64,000 nucleotides of DNA from Sthenelais limicola (lineage: Eukaryota > Annelida > Polychaeta > Phyllodocida > Sigalionidae), in NCBI GenBank assembly GCA_942159475.1, contig OW804097.1:116472789-116536788 (forward strand), read 5' to 3'. Position 1 is the stretch's first letter, and each line of letters starts with the position of its first letter. Of this stretch, positions 56,017 to 64,000 are shown one piece after another. The notes below the pieces were generated by a model, which was not told where the DNA came from, searched no databases, and saw only the letters and a program-made list of their open reading frames with translations. The position numbers and the translations under genes are program-made.

Positions 56017-59000
56017 CTAGAATTTTTCGATGTGAAATGCCTCATTGTATTTCTCTGTTCCAGAATCCTGTGCAGAATCATCCATGTGGGACTCCGGGAT
56101 TTGTGTCAGTTCCCTGAAGCAGACAAACATTGTGATTCATATTAGGCCAGATTTGCTGTGTCACAGGAAAATAAAGTAACAATTAATTATTTTGAGATAC
56201 CATCATATTTAAAAGATGTAAACTGGTAGAAGTACTTCTATATTTTTTATGTTTGAAAAAAAAGTTAGCAATATTTCTGGATGGAGAGTCACTAATACAT
56301 TAATTAAATTATATACACCTTAGGATGATCTCAGAGACATCTTGAAATACAATTTGAAAATACTTTACTTTATATTTACTGATCAATGTGTCTAATATAG
56401 TTTGTCTAGAGACTCTGTAACAAGAACGTTCCATACAACAAACTCCAATATTGTTGTGATTGTTTTTTCTATGTTATTTATGTTTTTCTGTAATTCTGTG
56501 ATGTCATTAATGTCATTATGTGAATAGAAATCATTTCTCAATAAGGGTCTTTACTTACGACTCCACCTAATGATTTTTTGTTTGTTTTATTCATTTAAGG
56601 CCAATATAATATTTAATAAATACAAAAAAACATACTCTCTATCATAGATGTCTTCAGACATTACCAGATACTGTCAGGGATTAATATTGGCCGCCATATG
56701 GTTATTATGCCCTGTACTTACACATCTTTCTTTCCCTGTGCTCTTCTGTCTATATCATCAAGTGTGTCAGGCAGCGGGCATCCTTTAGTTTCTGGTAGCA
56801 GGAAATTCAATGCTGCTGCGACGATGGCCAGTGAACCAAACAGTAGTCCAGGCAAGGGAGGCCAAATTGCTTGCTGAAAAAGGAAGCACTCCAAAACTTA
56901 ACATTGATATTCCTATCGATCAACTACTCAGATACATTCATATCATATCATGTTCAGCATGGAATATTTATTTGTTCAGCATGGAATATTTATTAGTGCT
57001 CTGTGTGTTAAATATATGTGATCTGTTTTAGGAAAATGAGCCATAAGTAGCAAAATATGGATTTTGAGATATTTGAAAAGAGGACATTAAGCCGATTCTA
57101 TGATAGTAAACACAAGGATATCTGATAAATATTCCTATATTTTAAGTTTAAAGGTAAATGCCAGTGTTTAATGAAAAATGAATGAATCATGGAATTTTTT
57201 TTAAACTTTAGATTTAGGATTTAGAAAGGACATGGTTGTGGGAACCCAAAAAGCCCCCCATAACATAACATAACATAACATGTCATTGGATTAGTTTTCA
57301 TTTCAGGGACCGCTGAACTTTACTACTGTTCACTAAGTCTAAGGGAAAAACGGGTATTTTCTGTATTTCCCCATTAGCAAACGATTGAATCATACAATTT
57401 TCTTTAAAATCCACATATACATAGCTGACATGTTAATCTACCCTCCCAATTAAAAAAAATAAGGGGTCATTGAACAAAATATTCACAAAATATTGTGACT
57501 TCTACTGTTTCATGCATTAGTTCCTTGAATTCCTGCCTGCTACAGTGCCGATGATGCTGGCATTTACCTTTAATATTTTTATTTTAAAAACAAACTATTT
57601 GCAATGTTTCTGGGCGGGTAATAACCAATAAAGTAACTGAATACACTCCATACAAAGGCCTTCAAAACGGAAGGATATATTTAATTCAATGTCCTGAAAT
57701 TTGGTACATAAATTCAGATGACCATATGTGCTCAACCTTCCAAAATCAGAACCTTCCAACAAAGATATAATACCTTATAACTGAAACACTTTGAAAAATA
57801 TCAATTCTGTGACTTGTGACTCATTTTCCTGGAACAAATCACATATGTTGCCATAACACAAGCCTCCATCTTTCCCATGATGCATTTAATTTTCATAGAG
57901 TATTCATACAAGCTGTGAGATTGGTGAAATCATTTTTGATAAGATTGTTGCTAAATATTTGTATTTGTTAGATTTTCATTGTTTTAAATATTTGTGTGTC
58001 AAACCTGTACTGATCTATCCCAGTATGTACTGTAACAAACAACTACAGTGGCACATGCAATTCCCTTATAGGAAGAAAATCTTCAAAATTGCCAAGAATG
58101 GTTTCTGAAATTATCACCAGACTACCCCCTCTTAGTTTATACTATTTTTACTTTTATATATATGACTCAGCCAATACTAACCAAAGGTCCGCCCATAAAA
58201 GGGCTGCCCATGGATCCTGCTTTAGACAGAGTATCAGAGAACCCAATGGCACGTTGACGCAGGCTGGTTGGGTAAATTTCAGCAGTATAGGTGAAGACAA
58301 CAGCAAAAGCGGCAGCCACAGCACCTTTACCAATCACAGACAGTCCTGTGACAAGCCAGCCAAGATCTGTGAAATGGGAAACAAAAGTTTAGGTAATATA
58401 AATTATATGGATACAAACTTGATAATGTGTGGTATCTGGGTTTCCTCAAGTGCTCTCCAGTGAGGTGTAGTGCCATACTATATCTCAAGTGTAGCTGACT
58501 GAAACTTCCTTTTGACCTGGAACATTTCAATTATAAATACAAATGGCTGTGCAAGTCATGTGGCCTTACTCTAACCAGCAGGGGGAACTGAAACATAGTG
58601 CTAGGGACAGCTGCTAGGTGCCTCATATGCTGGCATTGGCTATGTCTGCAGGATCAGACAAAATCTTAAAAAAAACGAAAAAATGCCTGGGCGCTTATGT
58701 TTTTCAAGGCATCTTTGCCCCTGGCCCTGAATAAGAGCAGGCACTTATAAGGGGCTGGTGCTTATTACAATATAGGAATAAACACATATTCAGAAATACA
58801 TTTTTAATAATAATCTCTTTTGTATTCTTCTGCGTGTCATCAAGCTCACTGGAACCTGTCATTTAGTCACAATCATATGTGCTTAATTCATGCCTTTAGC
58901 TTTGAAATGAATGATCATTCATTCAGGTGTTACTCTGGCAATCATAATTATAATCAAAATCACAATCACAAGACCTGTCAGTCCGTGCTTATTTATTTTA

Positions 59001-62000
59001 TAAGTTTAAATGACCATTTTTCGGCGCAGGCTCTTCATCAGGACAAGGCGGTTTTTTTCTGTGAAATTATGGTATGCAATTTTGCAATATCATACTACAT
59101 TACCGTTTGGTTCCAAACTGGTTGCAAGTAAACAAACAGCCAGGCGGGAAAGGTTGGTAACTAGGGAGAGAGAGTCATACCGCAGATATAACCTTATTTA
59201 TAATCACATAATAAATAACAGCCATATATATATAATGTGTGTCTACCTCAAAGACAGACATTTAATTTGTGTTAATTAGAAATAATCCACAGGTATTTTT
59301 AGTGGTGTCTTAATAAAAGCCTGGTTAAGGATTGAGATTTCTTGGATGTCATTTAAATCTGTGATACTGCATATTTCTCTTAGCGTATAATTCATCTTAC
59401 ATCTTTAGATTAACAGTTTTCAGTACATGGATCCACGCTACTTGATTAACCATACTGATCTCAAGTGGCTAAGAGCACTATTTTCACTAATTTTGTTTGG
59501 AAATATGGTTACACTTGACTCTATGCCTTGCATAACCAAATTGAAAATTAAATTGACTGATCATGTTTATCCTGAATAAAATCATTGATAAAAGTCTTAC
59601 CTTCTGATGATAAGAAAGGCATGGTACCCAAACTTGTTGCGGCACACAGTAGGAGACAGCCTGCCAGACTCCATCTACGTCCTATATGAACCATCATTAA
59701 CATACTCGAAAATTGGGCCGGTATCTCAATTAAACCCATTAGAAAACCATTCAGATAAATATTACCAACCAGATCTCCTATATTGAGTCCTATTGCCCAA
59801 TATATGATGGATATGACAGTCCTAAAAACAGAAATTATTGTTAATAGGTAAGATAAGAATTTCAGCACTATTGATTGATTAATGGACTATGAACTCTGGG
59901 ATTTTCAGCATTCAGTCACAGGGATGTAGGACTGGAAATCCAGATACTGTCATCAATGTGTAATGTGTAATGTGTTGAACCAATCATACCATTGATATAA
60001 TGATATCAGAAGATATCTCCGCAATAAAGGATGCCTCATCAGCCAAGTGGTTTCTAACTTGGATACAGAGCCTTGTGCTTTACCTGAAAAGAAGAAATAC
60101 ATACAAATCATATTAAAGTGGCTAAGATCACTATTTTGACTATGTATCATTTGGAAATGTGTTCGTAGTTTTCAAAGTTTGCAGATTCAACGATTGATTG
60201 ACTATACATATATATTCCTTATATGTGACAGTCTCTGGACTTTCCCGGGTTCGGTCACAGGGCTGTAAGACCGAAAATCCAAGAGACTGTCACATATTAT
60301 TTGATATTTTGTTAATGAAGTTTTTGGCTGAGATTCCATTGGGGAAATTGAATCTGAGAGAGGGAAGTATCTTAAAAAAGATTGCTGCCCTCAATGCCAG
60401 GTGAAGGGATGTGAAGTAGGAGCGAGACAGGAGGTACATAGTGACATATATACCTTGTCCCATCCAGCTGGTATTACTCAACCAAAATGATGAGAGCTGG
60501 TGGGCACTTCCTCGAACCAATGATATGTTGCTCCAACTGTTGTGTCTGAGCAGAAACATTGTCCCACCGGTTCGATAGAAATATGTAATTCTTAAATACT
60601 CCAAATACATGTATTTCATACATTGATGCTCTAGGGTGTTTGTTACTAATAATACTGATCTAGGACATGGTTGAAATTTAAACAAATTTCCCCCAAATCA
60701 GGACCACAGCGGCAAGACTGGAGACCCTAGAAAAGCATGTATAGGGTCTCGAAAAGTCAAATAGCATCTATGTACTATTCAAGCTGTGACGCTTGTCATG
60801 TTAACACCTTACACAATTTGATGCAATTTGATTGGTTTATGATGTTGTGTTGTTAGCGGCTGCTGTCTAGCGCTCACTTGTATGTTTTGATAGTTTCGAT
60901 GATTTGGCAAGAAATACAGTATTGATAAGGTGAGTATAACTAATAAATCTACAAATCAGTATGTAATAAATACCAAATGGTACAACTTGATATAAAAATA
61001 GCATGCCTGCAGAGAGCTACTAGTAGAAAGCAAGCAGTCAGTAGGTGGAGATAGCAGGGGACACAACAATGGCCAACATACTGACAACTAATGCCTGCTC
61101 TTTGGCCTCTCTTGCCTTGTGTTTGGCCACTACTCCCTGCTGGCCTTGTGTTCAGCAGGGTATAGAACCAATATATTGGCTTTAGGATCCTACCAATATA
61201 CTTGTTGTAATGTATGTCATTATTACCTTCCTTTGATAGACTCTTGATGATGTCATCTGGTAAGGTCTGTTTATTTTTGGCAGCCATATGCCTCAGAATG
61301 ATGTGAGCCTTTTCTGTCTTGTTGACTGAGATTAACCATCTTGGTGATTCTGGCACCCACCTGAAGAACACCATAATTTCACTCATTTATTAACCTTCAT
61401 CAGAGCACAAGAGTGTACTTGTGTGAAACCACATCTGAATAACCTGGTCTGAATAACTTTGGTCTGGTACATAGGTTAAATATTCCTTTCCTGTCAATAT
61501 TATGTGTATATCTTCAGATCTGACTGATTTAAAATATTGATGTTATAAGGATCTTGAACAAGACAGAATCTCAAATCTATAATAGAATCAGAAGTATTGA
61601 CACTCACAATTTGGTCGTAACATGATACCTTTATGTCACAGAAGATTACAGCGATTTTCAGTGTCTTCTGGTCTTTTAATAAGCTGGAGGCCCCTCTAGA
61701 CCATCAATATAATAGAGGGACCAGCATAGAATTTTGATTGAAAACCGGAAGAAAAAAACCATCAGAAAAAGCCTGTTTGTTAAAGTTCTGACCTTTTGGA
61801 ATAATCTTCCTCGAAATGTGATTTCTATAGAGGATAAGGGTGCTTTTAAAAGGGAAGAAAAATTAAGAAGGTTTTAAAAAATAGCTTCCAGTTCAGACAT
61901 GATTTCTGGTTTTGTTTACACCAATGTTGTGTTATATGCTCTATTGTGGAAATGTACACCCGTCTGGGTGTATGGTTCTTATTTTCATTCTCTTTTGTTT

Positions 62001-62359
62001 TGTCCGGATATTATAACAAATCGAAAGATTATCTTTCAACTATGATATGAATCCTGGTCATTGTAGTAATTAATAATTATACTTTTTTGATAATTTTTTG
62101 TATGAGTATTAAGTACAGAACATACTGAGAATTATTGTAACTAATTTGCAAAATGTCATCGCTGAATTTAAACAAAAAAATGTTACTCACAAAGCACATC
62201 CTACAGCCAGAATATGAGGCACAGACGAGGCAAAGAGGAACCATCTGAAATGTCTGATGGCTTGAGCTATCCATGGAATCAACATGGTACTAAGTGCAAA
62301 GAAGCTGTTGAACATTGGCCCTGCCACAGGCCTATACTTGGGTCCAACTATTTCCATGG
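56017..62359 (-). CDS. SLC22 family organic ion transporter, gene 3 (exons 6-12)
   Basis: Minus-strand exons in reading order: 62191-62359, 61227-61360, 59990-60083, 59601-59821, 58182-58366, 56722-56873, 56017-56113 (TAG). Lengths and phases equal those of genes 1 and 2 (exon 11 as in gene 2), and all join in frame. Visible signatures are [42 protein letters not shown] and LLPETKG. The C-terminus [14 protein letters not shown] is the family-specific end also seen in genes 1 and 2. Exons 1-5, with TM1 and the outer loop, are beyond the right edge, since 62360-64000 holds none. It is convergent to gene 2. A carrier of unknown organic ions. Confidence 0.92.
57262..57281 (+). repeat. (ATAAC)n microsatellite
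   Basis: Four units of CATAA/ATAAC in an intron of SLC22 gene 3. Confidence 0.7.
57590..57850 (+). repeat. Dispersed repeat shared with 25445-25695
   Basis: It shares TTTGCAATGTTTCTGG, GCCTTCAAAACG and CACTTTGAAAAATATCAATT followed by GACTTGTGACTCATTTTCCTG, in the same order as 25445-25695. A third partial copy lies near 56250-56345. It is intronic and non-coding, and probably derives from the TIR element at 24314-26447. Confidence 0.65.
59000..59045 (-). ncRNA. Hammerhead-like motif in SLC22 gene 3 spacer DNA
   Basis: The minus strand reads CCTGATGAAGAGCCTGCGCC followed by GAAAAATGG, then within about 40 bases AATAAA. It has the CUGAUGA (59041-59035) and GAAA halves with a possible stem II between them. 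It is a likely tail relic of a Penelope-like element. Stems I and III were not verified. Confidence 0.4.
60221..60297. repeat. 77 bp hairpin repeat (MITE-like)
   Basis: ATATGTGACAGTCTCT at the left pairs with AGAGACTGTCACATAT at the right, and the pairing continues through GGA...TTTCC and CGGTC/GACCG. A decayed copy is at 59893-59961 (GGGATTTTCAGC...GGAAATCCAGA). In an intron of SLC22 gene 3. Confidence 0.75.
61737..62068 (+). pseudogene. LINE RT C-terminal fragment and 3' tail
   Basis: The plus strand encodes SLFVKVLTFWNNLPRNVIS followed by AFKREEKLRRF and a stop at about 61878. This is the W-N-x-L-P pattern found at the very end of many LINE RT proteins. An AT-rich tail follows. It lies inside the intron between exons 6 and 7 of gene 3, antisense to that gene. 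Confidence 0.65.
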
Positions 62360-62469
62360 CTGTAAATAATGTGGTGTGGACCCATATATTATGTTATTTT
62401 TTTAATCAAATTCATGCTGCTGCAAAACAATCTTTTTCCGTATAAAAGTAATTTAACAACCATATATCA

Positions 62470-62638
62470 TTTGCCACACAAACAAACCATGAACAAAATT
62501 GAACACATCCAAATGGAAGCTGTCAGAAACATCACCCACACTAAACATAAATCAGTAACCAACAAAACTGCATCCCTGGGACTAGAAACATTAGACAAGA
62601 GAAGGATAAGACACCTACTATGCCTCATGTATAACTAA
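62470..62638 (+). pseudogene. LINE RT thumb-like fragment
   Basis: The frame encodes NKIEHIQMEAVRNITH...LGLETLDKRRIRHLLCLMYN, which matches the post-catalytic region of LINE RTs (a segment with LGL-x-x-L-x-x-RR). It is short and has no upstream RT motifs. It is unrelated in sequence to the LINE at 39622. Confidence 0.55.
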
Positions 62639-64000
62639 TCTTGGGAACAAAACTACAATCACAATTTGAAAAGATGAGCCGATTCTAATGATGGCAAACT
62701 TAAGCAGTCAATAAGTGATTCTATATTTTAAGTTTGATATTTTTATCTCTGATTGGACATTTTACTAGTAAAGTAGTATACTCCATAGGATGACGTTAGA
62801 AATGAATTTATATGTGTAATACATATTCTTGACATTTAGTAATGTCAGTTGCTTTTTCAGTGCTATCTGATGATTACACATTACACAATTGTCAACATTG
62901 AGAACCAAGGTGAAACTAGAATATATAGTTGTTGGATCTTCATAAATATATATCTATTATGGATGATCAACTGTATTGAATGTCGGAAATATCTATCTAC
63001 TATGGATGATCAACTGTATTGATGGTCGGAATTCTTGAGATATGGGATTGTAATATGCAAATTGATATCAGTATTGTCTAATTATATATGGTGCATAACA
63101 TCGAGGTTGTCAAGTAATATCATCTTTATCAACTTTCTGATAAATAACCAGTAAATGGAGATAGTACAAGACCACGGGTAAAATAAGCAGTACAGCTTAG
63201 AATGAGCAAAGAAATGTATAGCTTACACATGTAAACTTCAAAATGGTTGAGATATCAAGATGTGATATCCTAATATGAGAATAAGAATCAGCAATACCTT
63301 AACATTTGTACATAACATAGAGATTGTCAAGGAATATCTTCATTATCATTACATAGTAAATAAAGAATAAGTGGAGATAACATAGAAATACAAGTAATAT
63401 TAAGCAGTTCAACTGCAAAATTGCAACAAGTTTCTATTACTAATGAAAACTGAACTATCTAATTCTAAAATGATAAGCTTGACTGGAATTTATTTATGTA
63501 CACTGTCATCACAGATGAAGACATCAAGACATCAGCAAGACATGAGGATGATATATAAAGAACTTTAAAACTCATGAAAAGAGAAATACGAACAATGATA
63601 GACTCAATTGACTATAATAATAATAAATAAGAATAAAAATTGCTGAAACAACGAACAATCAGAGACACTATGAAGGAATTAATGAAGCAATTATTTATTT
63701 ATTTTAAGGGTCGCCAGGAAAACCTAGTTTTAGAAGGTGTTCACCCTATTTTAATGCATTACAATATATGTACAATTTTTGAATGTGAAATCGTCATATG
63801 TATAATATGTGTTGAAATAAAAATGATTATATATATATACATAATATTTGATCCGATTTTATGCACATATAATGAAAGGAACTTACTTTTTTATTGGAAT
63901 TTTATTGGACTTGATTCGTCTGCATTTAAGCACAGTGGTATATCAGTGCAGTAGTCAGCGTGCTGACACAGACGAATCAAGTCCAATAAAGTTTTGATAA
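62639..64000. other. Right edge of the window, non-coding
   Basis: AT-rich, with no recognisable exon. It presumably belongs to the intron between exons 5 and 6 of SLC22 gene 3. A local duplication ATCTATNNACTATGGATGATCA is seen near 62950-63020. A 22 bp inverted repeat lies at 63901-63990. Confidence 0.5.
63901..63990. repeat. 22 bp perfect inverted repeat with 46-base loop
   Basis: TTTATTGGACTTGATTCGTC plus TG (63901-63922) is the exact reverse complement of 63969-63990. It could be the end of an element that continues beyond the window or a small snap-back repeat. Confidence 0.8.

Overview
The window is eukaryotic, most likely a marine invertebrate animal; the phylum cannot be fixed from sequence alone. 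The supporting signs are AT-rich DNA, genes split into 11-12 exons with GT-AG introns at conserved phases, solute carriers of the animal SLC22 type, and a very high load of diverse transposable elements (Ty3, LINE, Helitron-like, Penelope/hammerhead-like, TIR elements without coding capacity, a tRNA-derived SINE, a foldback element).

The host content is one SLC22 (organic ion transporter) cluster. Gene 1 (exons at 12235-22701, +) and gene 2 (exons at 26841-49238, +) are tandem paralogues with identical exon lengths and phases except for two codons. Gene 3 (exons at 56017-62359, -) is convergent and runs off the right edge. Decayed pieces of further SLC22 exons lie between genes 1 and 2 and inside an intron of gene 2. 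All intact exons join in frame. Gene 1 lacks only its tiny first exon, which is probably left of the window. Gene 3 lacks its first five exons.

Left part (1-9404): the 3' portion of a decayed Ty3-type LTR retrotransposon. It has broken RT, RNase H and integrase, an AT-hook-rich pol tail, then a 3.06 kb TIR element inserted into it. After that come a broken zinc-finger ORF in the env position, a triple palindrome array, a polypurine tract and a 499 bp LTR. Region 16991-21796: a 4.8 kb foldback insertion with ~1.7 kb inverted arms and a 10 bp flanking duplication, in the intron between SLC22 exons 9 and 10 of gene 1. Region 39574-46770: a near-complete LINE in the same intron of gene 2, flanked on both sides by a 10 bp tandem repeat.

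The most unusual item is this LINE. Its first ORF carries an L1-ORF1-like RNA-binding region followed by a NADAR (YbiA-like ADP-ribose N-glycosidase) domain. Its second ORF is an SGNH esterase-like protein, and its third is an intact endonuclease/reverse transcriptase. Two non-coding TIR elements, each filled with its own dispersed 15-17 bp motif in both orientations, are the second item to follow up.
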